Below are positions 51,919 to 61,180 of a DNA stretch of 64,000 nucleotides, piece after piece. Position 1 is the first letter of the stretch. Each line of letters begins with the position of its first letter. The notes beneath the pieces are model-generated. The model made no database searches, was not told where the DNA came from, and saw only the letters and a list, made by a program, of their open reading frames with translations. The DNA lies in NCBI GenBank assembly GCA_035628915.1, contig DASPIW010000059.1:1-64000 (forward strand). Direction: 5' to 3'. This stretch comes from JARBUG01 sp035628915 (GTDB lineage Bacteria > Bacillota > Sulfobacillia > Symbiobacteriales > Symbiobacteriaceae). A program made the translations under genes and the position numbers.

Positions 51919-53310
51919 TTAGATGAGGGCGTCTTCCCGCTGCAGACAGAACAGCGCCTCGGGGTCCGGCTCTGTGCTGAGCCGCTTAAAGGTGAAGCCC
52001 CCGGCCAGGGGTTCGATCGGCACTTTGATGCGCCGCTTGCCCTGGACGGCGGACCGCTCGCGCACGGCCCACTCGCCGGCAATCACCCTGCGCATGCGCT
52101 CAACGGTCAGTGTCGTACAGAATCGGTCTTCGCCGTTTCCGGTCTCAATCAGGATGAAGCTCCGGCAGCCGCCATCTTCATGATTCGCGGCGAGAACGGC
52201 GTGACCGGTCGTGCCGGATCCGGCGAAGGAGTCCAATACGAGGCAGTCGTCGTCACCGGCGAGCTGAATCAGATATTTGACCAGATCGACCGGTTTCGGA
52301 TTCTTGAACGGGTTCCCGCCCATGATCTCTTTCAGCAGCTTCGTGCCGTGTGCATAGGTGCCCACGTGCGTCAGGATGCTGCGATACGGCACCAGCCGCT
52401 TTTCGTTGGTTCGGATTCTCTCGTAGACGATATAGGTGCCGTCCCCGCGCGGCTCGAACTCGACATCGCCGGCGGCAACTGCGGACAGCAGCTTGCGGGC
52501 GCCCCACCGCCACCGTCCCTCTGAGCCGTCGTTTCGAATGGGCCAGACCTCAACGCCACCGGGCCCCGGAATGGGAAACCACATTTTCTCCCGGTCCCAG
52601 CGGGATGAGGCGGCGCCCCACTTGTTCAGCTCGCGTCCCCGGCGGTAGGGGCCGTGCTCATCGACTCGGTCGAGTTCCTGCGCCTCAATTTCACGCATTT
52701 TGATCTTGCAGCAAGCAACGTTGCGGGCGTAGCAGAGGATGTACTCATGCTCGGTGACAAGATGCTCCCCGTCGCTGCCGCCGCCCCGCTTGGAGTGCCA
52801 GACGAAGATGCCGACTTTGTTCTGCTGGCCGAAGAGCTCATCCATCAGGAGGCCGAGGCGGAACAGCTCCCGGTCATCGATGGAGACGAAAATGACGCCG
52901 TCGGCGGACAGGAGCCGGCGAAGCAGCTTCAGTCGGGGGGACATGAACTTGAGCCATTTGGTGTGTGGGCCGTCGTCATCATTCCAGTTGTCATGATAGC
53001 GGAAGTCCCGCTGCCCGGTATTATATGGCGGGTCGATATAGATGATCTGCACCTTGCCTTCGTAGCGGGGAAGCAGGGAGATCATCACCTGTAGGTTATC
53101 CCCTTCGATGATCAGGTTATCGGCGGGGTTCATCCCGTACTGCTCGCCGTCGGTAAGGCGGCGCGGCTCAACGTACACGTGCTGGCCGTTTGCCTTCCCT
53201 TCCGATGCCAGGGAGATACGAACTTTTCCCGCCGCTCCGATCACCCGGCTCAGTCCTTCCTGTCGCACAAAAGAGTTGACGGGCGCCATGAGGTGTTGTT
53301 CTGCGGACAA
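51919..53310 (-). CDS. orphan site-specific DNA-adenine methyltransferase, beta class (type III Mod-like)
   Basis: A 463-residue methyltransferase. Motif IV is DPPYNTG in YIDPPYNTGQRDFRYHD and comes before the SAM motif DSFAGSGTTGHAVL, the beta-class order used by type III Mod subunits. It modifies N6 of adenine. The region between (KWLKFMSPRLKLLRRLLSAD; EHEYILCYARN) is typical. No Res subunit, restriction enzyme or specificity gene is nearby, so it is an orphan, regulatory or defence-remnant enzyme. It sits in the dtd-MBL-hemZ housekeeping run, five bases after the dtd stop, an unusual place for such a gene. TTG 53310 is taken; ATG 53289 is possible. Confidence 0.85.
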   Translation of the reverse strand: MSAEQHLMAPVNSFVRQEGLSRVIGAAGKVRISLASEGKANGQHVYVEPRRLTDGEQYGMNPADNLIIEGDNLQVMISLLPRYEGKVQIIYIDPPYNTGQRDFRYHDNWNDDDGPHTKWLKFMSPRLKLLRRLLSADGVIFVSIDDRELFRLGLLMDELFGQQNKVGIFVWHSKRGGGSDGEHLVTEHEYILCYARNVACCKIKMREIEAQELDRVDEHGPYRRGRELNKWGAASSRWDREKMWFPIPGPGGVEVWPIRNDGSEGRWRWGARKLLSAVAAGDVEFEPRGDGTYIVYERIRTNEKRLVPYRSILTHVGTYAHGTKLLKEIMGGNPFKNPKPVDLVKYLIQLAGDDDCLVLDSFAGSGTTGHAVLAANHEDGGCRSFILIETGNGEDRFCTTLTVERMRRVIAGEWAVRERSAVQGKRRIKVPIEPLAGGFTFKRLSTEPDPEALFCLQREDALI

Positions 53311-53315
53311 GCGTT

Positions 53316-53765
53316 TCAGAACGCCTTTTCGCTGTCGACCAGAATCGTCACCGGTCCGTCGTTGACCAGTTCGACATCCATGTGGGTCTGGAACCGCCCC
53401 GTCTCGACCGTGAGCCCGTACTCCCGCAGCTTCGCGCAGAACCGCTCGTACAGGGGTTCCGCATGCTCGGGCCGGCCCGCCCGGTCAAAACCCGGGCGCC
53501 GCCCCCGGCGCACATCGCCGTAAAGCGTAAACTGGCTGATGGCCAGCACGGCGCCGCCCGCATCGAGAATCGAGCGGTTCAGCTTGCCCTGCTCATCTTC
53601 AAAAACCCGCAGGCCGGCGACTTTCTCGGCCATGTAGTCTGCCGCCTCGGCGGTATCCTCCCTCGATACGCCCAGAAGCACCACATACCCGGGTCCAATC
53701 TGCCCGACCACTTGGCCGTCTACCGTCACTTTGCCGCGAGAGACGCGTTGAATCACAGCACGCAC
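53316..53765 (-). CDS. dtd: D-aminoacyl-tRNA deacylase
   Basis: A 149-residue enzyme that frees tRNA from wrongly attached D-amino acids and glycine. Family motifs: MRAVIQRVSRGKVTVDG, the active-site SQFTLYGDVRRG and the cross-subunit Gly-cisPro motif ELVNDGPVTI. Length is exactly usual. It lies between rel and the hisS-side genes as in Bacillus, with a small membrane protein gene just upstream and the orphan methyltransferase five bases downstream. Confidence 0.96.
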   Translation of the reverse strand: MRAVIQRVSRGKVTVDGQVVGQIGPGYVVLLGVSREDTAEAADYMAEKVAGLRVFEDEQGKLNRSILDAGGAVLAISQFTLYGDVRRGRRPGFDRAGRPEHAEPLYERFCAKLREYGLTVETGRFQTHMDVELVNDGPVTILVDSEKAF

Positions 53766-53779
53766 GCTGTCAGTGCCTC

Positions 53780-54034
53780 CTAACGGGGTTTTGGGGGGTT
53801 GAACCCTTGGGAAATCCCGACGCCGATACCAATCGCGATGCCGCTGATGATCTCGTTGGGCAGGTTCGTCGCATACCGGAAGACGGTGAATAGGACCAGA
53901 ACGACACCAAGCCCTGCCCAGAAACCGGCGGTCCGGGAGAGTTCCCAGCCCTTGCTCGTCCGCAGCCAGCCCACAATCCGCATCATCAAAGCGGCCAGTC
54001 CAATCGCCAGCGTCATGCCTACAATCAATAGCAC
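53780..54034 (-). CDS. small membrane protein, 84 residues
   Basis: From GTG 54034 (site AGGGGG, nine-base spacing) the product has three hydrophobic segments: VLLIVGMTLAIGLAALMM, TAGFWAGLGVVLVLFTVF and ISGIAIGIGVGISQGF. The open frame to 54115 adds Arg-rich residues without a site. I do not recognise a family. The stop is 14 bases before dtd, so it is probably co-transcribed with it. Confidence 0.6.
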   Translation of the reverse strand: MLLIVGMTLAIGLAALMMRIVGWLRTSKGWELSRTAGFWAGLGVVLVLFTVFRYATNLPNEIISGIAIGIGVGISQGFNPPKPR

Positions 54035-54279
54035 CCGGCGCTGCCCCCTACTTCGGATTCGCTGATTTACGTGAGAGAGGGGCCGTGCGCCCCCCGCATG
54101 GTTATATCTTCCCAAGAACGGGGCGAAACTCCTGCCACCGGGTGACAGCCTGATCTAGGGCGGACGACCTGATATTTGACGAAAATGTTGAATAGACCTT
54201 CGACTTGCAGCCACCGCCGATACCGGATGCAGACACTAGTCCGGCGATAGCGCCCGGATTGACAACTTCGGCGGATAGT

Positions 54280-54307
54280 TTGAAAACGGTTCTCAATGTA
54301 CTATCAA
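54280..54307 (+). promoter_or_regulatory. promoter of the DoxX gene overlapped by a Fur-type inverted repeat
   Basis: TTGAAA (54280-54285), a 16-base spacer and TATCAA (54302-54307) lie about 80 bases before the ATG at 54387. TGAAAAC-G-GTTCTCA (54281-54295) is a 7-1-7 inverted repeat covering the -35 box, the shape of Fur/Zur/PerR operators, with one mismatched pair. A repressor of that family is therefore likely, identity unknown. Confidence 0.45.
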
Positions 54308-54386
54308 ATCAGAGACAGCGACCCGCCCCCCGATAGAAGCTTCCGCTGATGCGGCGGCGCCGCCGCCCAACAAGGAGGATGATATC

Positions 54387-54917
54387 ATGACGAACTTCCT
54401 CAGTGGTGCAAAGGGCAGCTGGATTTGGCTTGTGATCCGCCTGTACCTTGGATATCAGTGGCTCAATGCCGGCTGGCATAAGGTGACCGGTGCAGCCCCG
54501 TTCGATGCGACTGGCTTCATCAAGGGCGCCATCGCCAAGGCGACCCCGGCCACTGCCGGCGCCAAGCCTGTGGTGCAGGCCTGGTGGGCTGACTTCCTGC
54601 AGGGTGTCGCTCTGCCGAACTCCAAGCTGTTCAGCTTCATGGTCCAGTATGGTGAACTGCTGATTGGCCTGGCCCTGATCCTCGGGTTTGCGACCCTGTT
54701 CGCCGCCTCGATGGGCATGCTTATGAACTTCGCTTTCCTGCTGAGCGGTACTACTAGTTCTAACCCCAACCTCCTCTTCCTCGAAATCGTCCTCGTCACC
54801 CTGGGCGGCGCCTACGCCGGATACCTTGGCCTGGACTACTGGGTCCGGCCGCTGTTCAGGAACTTCCTCGCAAGGCTCTTCAATAAAGGAGACTCTACTG
54901 CAGCGCACGCAGCCTAA
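54387..54917 (+). CDS. DoxX-family membrane protein
   Basis: A 176-residue, four-span protein of the DoxX/DoxD family: WLVIRLYLGYQWLNAGWHKV, QYGELLIGLALILGFATLFA, AASMGMLMNFAFLLSGTTSS, and LVTLGGAYAGYLGLDYWV. The N-terminal GYQWLNAGWHK is the family signature. Relatives act in thiosulfate:quinone oxidoreductase or in membrane redox stress complexes. ATG follows AAGGAGGATGATATC. A Fur-type box covers its promoter and a strong terminator follows, so it is a separately regulated single gene. Confidence 0.85.
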   Translation: MTNFLSGAKGSWIWLVIRLYLGYQWLNAGWHKVTGAAPFDATGFIKGAIAKATPATAGAKPVVQAWWADFLQGVALPNSKLFSFMVQYGELLIGLALILGFATLFAASMGMLMNFAFLLSGTTSSNPNLLFLEIVLVTLGGAYAGYLGLDYWVRPLFRNFLARLFNKGDSTAAHAA

Positions 54918-54939
54918 ACCGCTCACAGGATGTAAAAAG

Positions 54940-54974
54940 ACCAGCCCGGCCGCCAAAAGGCCGGGCTGGTTCTT
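54940..54974 (+). terminator. terminator of the DoxX gene
   Basis: ACCAGCCCGGCC (54940-54951) pairs perfectly with GGCCGGGCTGGT (54959-54970), followed by TCTTTACTT. It is convergent with the nucleotidyltransferase gene ending at 54974. Confidence 0.8.
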
Positions 54975-55684
54975 TACTTGTTTGGGTAAGCCACTTTCTC
55001 GCTCTCCCAAAGCAGCAGCCGCCCTCCATTTGGGGCGAGCACATAGTCAACGAGCGCGTACGCTGATTGCGGGCGCATCCCGTCGCCATAGTATTCCTGA
55101 AGCAGGGCGCCGAGGGCGGCATCCCGCTCAGCCAGATAAGCGACCAGGCGCTTCGGCTTGTCGCCCCAAAATCTGTTCAGCTTGCAGTATGCCTCCATCG
55201 CCTTGGCGACCACTGTAGCCCCCTGCAAGCGGCTGGCCGCAGGATCCTGTTCGACATCGCACAGGTCCTCGGTCAAGTCGTTCAGCGAGTAGCGCAGCAG
55301 GTCAATCTGCTCAGAAGTCAGGGCCGGGGGGCCTGCTTCCCACCGCTGCCGGGCAAGCGCCTGCAGCTGAGCGACCTCCCCAGTCCGGTCCAGCAGGATT
55401 TCGCCGGTCGCAAAGCCAGCCGCCGCGTGTATCTCTTCCGGACAGGTAATTCGCCATCTCATGGAGGCGACATTATTGATGAACAGTTCGGCCTCCACGC
55501 CTTCGTATACCCGGGTGGCGCGCCAGTAATGCTCCTGGTGGGTGACCACATACAGGTCCAGGTCGCTCGTCGCCTGCGGGCGCCCCTGCTGCACCGAGCC
55601 GGTGAAGAGTACACCCACCACCGCGGAATCCGTGGCGATATCTGCCATGGCTGCATCCAGTGCCTTGCGGTAGCGTTCATCCAT
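54974..55684 (-). CDS. nucleotidyltransferase-domain protein (aminoglycoside adenylyltransferase-like fold)
   Basis: About 236 residues. The catalytic motif GSVQQGRPQATSDLDLYVV (GS-x10-DxD) marks the polymerase-beta nucleotidyltransferase fold; a third Asp/Glu lies in EAELFIN. The C-terminal half is helical (DLLRYSLNDLTEDLCDVEQD), like the binding domain of kanamycin or lincosamide nucleotidyltransferases. The substrate is unknown; drug resistance is only one option. ATG 55684 is preferred over an in-frame TTG three codons upstream. Confidence 0.8.
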   Translation of the reverse strand: MDERYRKALDAAMADIATDSAVVGVLFTGSVQQGRPQATSDLDLYVVTHQEHYWRATRVYEGVEAELFINNVASMRWRITCPEEIHAAAGFATGEILLDRTGEVAQLQALARQRWEAGPPALTSEQIDLLRYSLNDLTEDLCDVEQDPAASRLQGATVVAKAMEAYCKLNRFWGDKPKRLVAYLAERDAALGALLQEYYGDGMRPQSAYALVDYVLAPNGGRLLLWESEKVAYPNK

Positions 55685-55702
55685 TGTTGGCAATCACCAA
55701 TC

Positions 55703-57889
55703 CTATTTCGCCTGCGCCTTGCGGCGATCCCTGGTGACCCGCTCGACGGTCATGACATCCCGCACCTTGCGCACCTTCTGGAAGACGTACTGCAGCTGCT
55801 GGGAGTCCTTGATTTCGAGGATCATGTCGATGGTTGCCAGCTTGTTCTTATAGGCACGGCTAGAGGTCGAGATCATGTTGATGCGGGCTTCGGCCACAAT
55901 CGAGACCACGTCGGCCAGGAGGCCGGAGCGGTCCAGGGCCGTGATCTGCACTTCCACGGGATGCGCGGCGCTGTAGTTCTCTTCCCAGGCGCACTCGATC
56001 AGCCGGTCGGGATCCTTGGCGAGGTCATCCATGTTTGGGCAATCCATCCGGTGGACGGTGATGCCCCGGCCCCGGGTGACAAAGCCGATGACCGGGTCGC
56101 CGGGCACCGGGCTGCAGCACCGCGAGAACTTGACGGCCAGCCCGTCGGTGCCTTTGACCCGGATGCCGTTGCTGGCCTTGCCGTAGCCGGACCAGTCCTT
56201 GGTCTGAATCTCCACCGGCGGCGGCGGCTCGGAAGCCTTCTTCTCCCGCTCGTAGAACTCCCGCAGGCGGGAGACCACGGTGGACGAGGCCAGCGAGGCG
56301 ATGCCGATGGCGACATAGAGTTCTTCTTCATCCTTGACGCCCGATTTCTCGCAGACTTTCTCGAGCCATTCGGGCTTCATCAGTTCATGTGGCTCCAGAC
56401 CGGTCTTCTGAATTTCGCCCCGGAGCATATCGCGGCCCCGGGCCAGGTTCTCGTCCCGGCGTTCTTTCTTGAAGAACTGCCGGATCTTGTTCTTGGCCGA
56501 TGCGGTCTTGACGATCTTTAACCAGTCGAGCGACGGGCCGGGCGACTGTTTGGACGTGAGAATTTCGACCACGTCGCCGTTCTGCAGCTTGCGGTCCATG
56601 GGCGAGATCTTGCCGTTGACTTTGGCGCCCACGCACCGATAGCCAATGTCCGAGTGGACGGCGAAGGCGAAGTCCAGCGGAGTCGCATCCGCCGGCAGGT
56701 TGAACACGTGCCCCTTGGGCGAGAAGACGAATACCTGGTCGGCAAAGATATCGACCTTGACCGACTCGACGAACTCGCGGGCGTCGCGCATCTCCTGATG
56801 CCATTCCAGCAGGGAACGCAGCCACTGCAGCTTCTTGTCGAACTCCTTGTCGGTCCGGCCTTCCTTGTACGCCCAGTGCGCTGCAATGCCGAACTCGGAC
56901 GTCCGGTGCATCTCCCAGGTGCGAATCTGAATTTCGAACGGCTCGCCGTGCGGGCCGATGACCGTCGTATGCAGCGACTGGTACATGTTCGGCTTCGGCG
57001 TGGCGATGTAATCTTTAAAGCGCAGGGGCAGCGGCTTCCACTGGGAATGGATGACGCCCAGGGCGCCGTAGCAGTCCTTGACTTCATCGACGATGACGCG
57101 GATGGCGATCAGGTCGTATATCTGCGTCAGATCTTTCCCCTGCCGGTACATCTTCTTATAAATGCTGTAGAAATGCTTGGGGCGCCCGGAGATGTCAGCC
57201 CGGATGCCGGCCTCATCCAGCCGGATGCGCAGGTGGGTCATGAGATCATCGGTCAGTTCTTCGCGCTCCTGGCGCTTCTTGGCGACCAGTTGGGCAATCT
57301 CCTGATATCGGTCCGGCTCGGTGTACCGGAAGGAGAGGTCTTCCAGCTCCCACTTGATTCCGCTCACGCCCAGCCGGTGGGCCAGGGGAGCGTAGATATC
57401 CATGGTCTCCTGGGCGATGCGCCGCTGAGCTTCCACGTTGCGGTGCCGCAGCGTCCGCATGTTGTGGAGCCGGTCCGCCAGTTTGATCAAAATGACCCGC
57501 AAATCCTTGGCCATGGCCAGGAACATCTTGCGAAGGTTCTCCACCTGCGCTTCGTCGCGGGAGGAGAAGTTGAGCTTTTCCAGTTTGGTAACGCCCTCGA
57601 CAATGGAGCTGACTTCCTTGCCGAATTTGGCAGTCAGCGTATCGGTCGAAACGCCGCAGTCCTCCACCACGTCGTGGAGCAGCGCCGATGCGATGCTGGA
57701 CAGATCCAACTGCATGTCGGCCACAATTTCCGCCACGGCCAGCGGATGGGTGATATAGGGCTCTCCCGACTTACGGTACTGGCCCTCGTGGGCAGTTTCG
57801 GCAAAGGTGTACGCCGACTCGATCAACTGCCAGTCCGCATTCGGGTTGTAGGAGAGTATTTTGGATCGTAGCATGTCCAGGGCAGCCAT
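55703..57889 (-). CDS. rel: bifunctional (p)ppGpp synthetase/hydrolase Rel
   Basis: A 728-residue stringent-response enzyme. HD hydrolase domain (ALLHDVVEDC, HRNVEAQRRIAQETMDIYAP), synthetase domain (YDLIAIRVIVDEVKDCYG, YIATPKPNMYQSLHTTV, EIQIRTWEMH), TGS (FVFSPKGHVFNLPADATPLD) and a C-terminal ACT domain. The synthetase motif RFKD fits the RxKD class found in bifunctional enzymes; EXDD marks synthetase-only RelA. The HD metal residues are intact, so both activities are expected. It lies between apt and dtd on the same strand, as in Bacillus. ATG follows AGAGGTGG. Confidence 0.96.
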   Translation of the reverse strand: MAALDMLRSKILSYNPNADWQLIESAYTFAETAHEGQYRKSGEPYITHPLAVAEIVADMQLDLSSIASALLHDVVEDCGVSTDTLTAKFGKEVSSIVEGVTKLEKLNFSSRDEAQVENLRKMFLAMAKDLRVILIKLADRLHNMRTLRHRNVEAQRRIAQETMDIYAPLAHRLGVSGIKWELEDLSFRYTEPDRYQEIAQLVAKKRQEREELTDDLMTHLRIRLDEAGIRADISGRPKHFYSIYKKMYRQGKDLTQIYDLIAIRVIVDEVKDCYGALGVIHSQWKPLPLRFKDYIATPKPNMYQSLHTTVIGPHGEPFEIQIRTWEMHRTSEFGIAAHWAYKEGRTDKEFDKKLQWLRSLLEWHQEMRDAREFVESVKVDIFADQVFVFSPKGHVFNLPADATPLDFAFAVHSDIGYRCVGAKVNGKISPMDRKLQNGDVVEILTSKQSPGPSLDWLKIVKTASAKNKIRQFFKKERRDENLARGRDMLRGEIQKTGLEPHELMKPEWLEKVCEKSGVKDEEELYVAIGIASLASSTVVSRLREFYEREKKASEPPPPVEIQTKDWSGYGKASNGIRVKGTDGLAVKFSRCCSPVPGDPVIGFVTRGRGITVHRMDCPNMDDLAKDPDRLIECAWEENYSAAHPVEVQITALDRSGLLADVVSIVAEARINMISTSSRAYKNKLATIDMILEIKDSQQLQYVFQKVRKVRDVMTVERVTRDRRKAQAK

Positions 57890-57973
57890 GGCGTCACCAC
57901 CTCTTTGCTGACTTCACGGAGCCAGAGATGCGGGAACGGGGAGCGACGTGGCGCCCCCCTGCCCGGAGATTCC

Positions 57974-58486
57974 TTAGTATTGGATCAGCGAGATCACGTC
58001 GTGGCCTTCCAGCCGCTTGCGGCCGTTCAGGAAGGTCAGTTCGATCAGAAAGCCCACGCCTTCCACTTTGGTGCCAAAGGACTCGACCAGGTCGATGGTC
58101 GCCCGGATGGTGCCGCCCGTCGCAAGAAGGTCGTCGACGACCAGCACCCGCTGACCGGGATGGAACGCATCTTCATGGACTTCAAGGGCGTCCTCGCCGT
58201 ATTCGAGTGCGTAGGAGATGCGCTTCGTCTTGTAGGGCAGCTTGCCGGGCTTGCGCACGGGCACGAAGCCGGCACCGAGGCGGAAGGCAAGCGCCGAAGC
58301 GAAGATGTAGCCGCGTGCCTCAGGACCGGTCACCACGTCGATCTGTCTGCCTTCATAGTGCCGGGCAATGGTCTCGATTGCGGCGTGGAACGCTTCCTTG
58401 TCCTTGAGCAGCGTGGTGATGTCCTTAAACGAGATACCGGGCTTCGGGAAGTCTTCGATGGTTCTGACGTACGAACTGAAGTCCAC
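57974..58486 (-). CDS. apt: adenine phosphoribosyltransferase
   Basis: A 170-residue salvage enzyme making AMP from adenine and PRPP. The PRPP-binding motif is VLVVDDLLATGGTI; the N-terminal GISFKDITTLLKD and GPEARGYIFASALA are family features. GTG start follows GAGGAGG. It lies directly between recJ and rel, the conserved Firmicute order. Confidence 0.96.
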   Translation of the reverse strand: MDFSSYVRTIEDFPKPGISFKDITTLLKDKEAFHAAIETIARHYEGRQIDVVTGPEARGYIFASALAFRLGAGFVPVRKPGKLPYKTKRISYALEYGEDALEVHEDAFHPGQRVLVVDDLLATGGTIRATIDLVESFGTKVEGVGFLIELTFLNGRKRLEGHDVISLIQY

Positions 58487-58510
58487 GTTTGCCGCCTCCT
58501 CTATTGCTCA

Positions 58511-61075
58511 TTATAGTGCCTCAGCGCCGTCAGGCCAATCTCTTGCATGGAACTCCCTGAGCAGCGTCCGGCCTTCCATCCCACAGCGATAGCGCCGGCT
58601 GCTTTCCAGTTGGAACTTGCTGCCGTTCGTCGGCAGAAGGTCACCTGACGGACCGACCACGCCGATCTCCCGGAAGACGTCGATAATCGCTTCCCACCGC
58701 AGGTGGTTCCACGGGCCGGGTGGTTCGCCCAGTGAGCGGGCGAAGGATTCCGCACTGCGTTCGCCCGCTTTGAGTTGTTTGAACGCTGCAACCAGGAGAT
58801 CGCGGTCCGGATACGGCCAGAGCAGGCAGGCTTCGCCAAGCGCCCAATCGCTCCGCTCCCAGAGCAGATGCACCCGTCCGCCGGGCATCTGTCCGCCACT
58901 ATATGGCGGATGAAACAAAACGGTGTCGGAGTACACGCCCTGCGGCGAGAGCCCGTAGGGGGCGATGACCAAGGCGCCGGCCGGCTCGGACGCCCCGGGC
59001 AGCCACAACTGGATTTCGTGCCGCAGGTCAGGCAGCGCCTCCTGCAGTTCCGACGCAAGGGTAGCGGCAGACCACGGGCTAGCCGTGAAGACCAGCGTGC
59101 GGGCGCCCGAGCGGAGCAGGCCTTCCAGGTAGAGCCGCCGTGTAGGTTCCGGCCGCTCATGGTCCGATTCGTCGACGCCGCCGGCTGCCGCCACTTCGTC
59201 CACAGGTGCGTTCAAGGCCTCCAAAACCTGCGGCAGGCGGTGGTCCCGGGCGTCCAGGACCAGCGCCGGCGATCCGGGATGGCGCAGCGGCTGGAGTGGA
59301 TCCCACCGGCGGCAGGCCTCCGGGGTGACGGTAGGCACGGCAGCCATATTGACCGGGCTGCCGGAGTTGTCGGGTGCAGACAGCACCTGGACGTCCCGCA
59401 TGGTCAGCCGCAGCTGATTGCGCCCCTGGTAGGTGTCGTATTCTGGGTGGAACGCCACCTGCACGCGAGAGGTGGTCGCCGGGCGGGCCGGCGCCAGCCC
59501 CCAGCCCACCGCCTCCATGATGGCGCCCGGGCCCTTGCCGCGGAGGAGCAGCTTCAGGTGGGTCCCTTCCTTGCCGATCGTCCGACTGTCCGCCACGGTC
59601 ACTTCGGCGACGGCAAAGACCGGCTGCGGATTGCCAATGCCATGGGGCTCCAGGCGCTGCAGTTCCATGAGCAGGTCGTGGTTGACCTGCTCAAGCGAGA
59701 CGGCGGCGTCAATGCGCAGCTCGGGCACCAGGTTTTCCGGGCGCAGCCAGTCGCGGCCAATCTCGTTAAGCCGCTGCCGCAGGGCGGCCACATCTTCCCG
59801 GGATTTCAGCGTCATGCCGGCTGCCGCGGCGTGGCCGCCAAATTTGGAGAACAGGTCGGAGACCTGCAGCAGTGCGCGGTGCATGTGGAATGCCGGAATG
59901 GATCGGGCCGAGCCGCGCGCCACATCCCCTTCCATCGACAGGAGGATGGACGGGCGGTGGTAAGCCTCCAGCACCCTGGACGCGCAGATGCCGACCACGC
60001 CGTGGTGCCACCCTTCCCCGGCGAGCACCATAACGTACTCCTTCTCGTGGGGCGCCTGGCTTTCGGCCTGTCGGAGCGCTTCCTGGAGGATGGACGCCTC
60101 CACTTCCTGGCGGCTGCGGTTTTCGTCGTCGAGGTGGCGGGCCAGTTCCAGGGCCCGCTGGGAATCCTCCGTGCATAGCAGTTCCACGCCCAGCAAGGCG
60201 CTGCCCATGCGGCCCAGGGCGTTGAGGCGTGGGCCGAGCGAATAGCCGATGTGGGTCGCCGTGACGGGCTGCTTGACGCCGGCGACTTCCATGAGGGCAC
60301 GGAGGCCGGGGCGCCGGGTGTTGCCCAGGGCGGTCAGCCCTTCCCGGACGATGGCGCGGTTTTCGCCCACCAGGGGGACCATATCCGCGATGGTGCCCAG
60401 GGTGACGATGTCGATCAGATCCCAGGCGCCTGGCACCTCCAGTGCCAGCGCCAATTTGAACGCAACCCCGACGCCGGAGAGGCCCTTGAAGGGATACGTG
60501 CAGTCGGGGCGTTTCGGGTTGATCAGCGCAGGCACATCGGGCAGTTCCGGCCCGGGCTCGTGGTGGTCGGAGACGATGAGGGTCATGCCCATGGCCTTCG
60601 CCGCCTCGGCCTCCTTGACGGCAGAGACCCCCGTATCGACGGAGATGACGAAGTCGTGCCCCCGGGCCCGAATCTCTTCCAGGGCGGCCACGTTCAGGCC
60701 GTAGCCTTCACTGAACCGGTTGGGGATGTAGTAGTCGACGGTGGCGCCCAGGGCGCGCAGGGCCAGCACCAGAATCGTGGTGCCCGTCACGCCGTCCACG
60801 TCGTAGTCGCCGTAAATCATGATCGGGCCGCCCTCGGCGATGCGCCGGCGAATGACGGCCACAGCCCGGTCCATGTCTTTGAGGCGGAACGGGTCGAGAA
60901 TCTGCTCGCGGCCAGCAGTCAGGAATGCATGGGCTGCCTCGGGTGTGGTGAGGCCGCGGTTATATAGTACCTGCGCCGTAATCGGCGAGATATTGAGCGT
61001 GCGGGCGAGCAGCCAGCAGCCGGCAGGATCCGGCAGCGTGGGCCGCCAGCGCCTGGCCCTGTAAGGTCTAGCCAA
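58511..61075 (-). CDS. recJ: single-stranded-DNA-specific exonuclease RecJ
   Basis: An 854-residue 5'-3' exonuclease for recombination and mismatch repair. DHH-domain motifs: YGDYDVDGVTGTTIL, SVDTGVSAVKEA, VSDHHEPGPELPDV, and LGPRLNALGRMGSA; DHHA1 motif KFGGHAAAAGMTLK. An OB-fold follows (FAVAEVTVADSRTIG) and a Firmicute-type C-terminal extension of about 280 residues runs to the end. TTG start lies after GGAGTGAT. It is upstream of apt and rel on the same strand, with 24 bases to apt. Confidence 0.94.
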   Translation of the reverse strand: MARPYRARRWRPTLPDPAGCWLLARTLNISPITAQVLYNRGLTTPEAAHAFLTAGREQILDPFRLKDMDRAVAVIRRRIAEGGPIMIYGDYDVDGVTGTTILVLALRALGATVDYYIPNRFSEGYGLNVAALEEIRARGHDFVISVDTGVSAVKEAEAAKAMGMTLIVSDHHEPGPELPDVPALINPKRPDCTYPFKGLSGVGVAFKLALALEVPGAWDLIDIVTLGTIADMVPLVGENRAIVREGLTALGNTRRPGLRALMEVAGVKQPVTATHIGYSLGPRLNALGRMGSALLGVELLCTEDSQRALELARHLDDENRSRQEVEASILQEALRQAESQAPHEKEYVMVLAGEGWHHGVVGICASRVLEAYHRPSILLSMEGDVARGSARSIPAFHMHRALLQVSDLFSKFGGHAAAAGMTLKSREDVAALRQRLNEIGRDWLRPENLVPELRIDAAVSLEQVNHDLLMELQRLEPHGIGNPQPVFAVAEVTVADSRTIGKEGTHLKLLLRGKGPGAIMEAVGWGLAPARPATTSRVQVAFHPEYDTYQGRNQLRLTMRDVQVLSAPDNSGSPVNMAAVPTVTPEACRRWDPLQPLRHPGSPALVLDARDHRLPQVLEALNAPVDEVAAAGGVDESDHERPEPTRRLYLEGLLRSGARTLVFTASPWSAATLASELQEALPDLRHEIQLWLPGASEPAGALVIAPYGLSPQGVYSDTVLFHPPYSGGQMPGGRVHLLWERSDWALGEACLLWPYPDRDLLVAAFKQLKAGERSAESFARSLGEPPGPWNHLRWEAIIDVFREIGVVGPSGDLLPTNGSKFQLESSRRYRCGMEGRTLLREFHARDWPDGAEAL

Positions 61076-61180
61076 CCATTATCACTCCGTAACCAAGCTA
61101 TGCCCCCCGCGGGAAGCACCCAGCGGGGGGCTGTTTTCAGCGAAGAGAGTAGTTCTTGGTATGCAGGGTAAATCCCTGCA

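Noticed and set aside
51857..52082. Extended N-terminus of the glyoxalase II-like gene
   Set aside because: The extension overlaps the methyltransferase gene in another frame, is Ser/Pro-rich and precedes a good ribosome site for GTG 51857.
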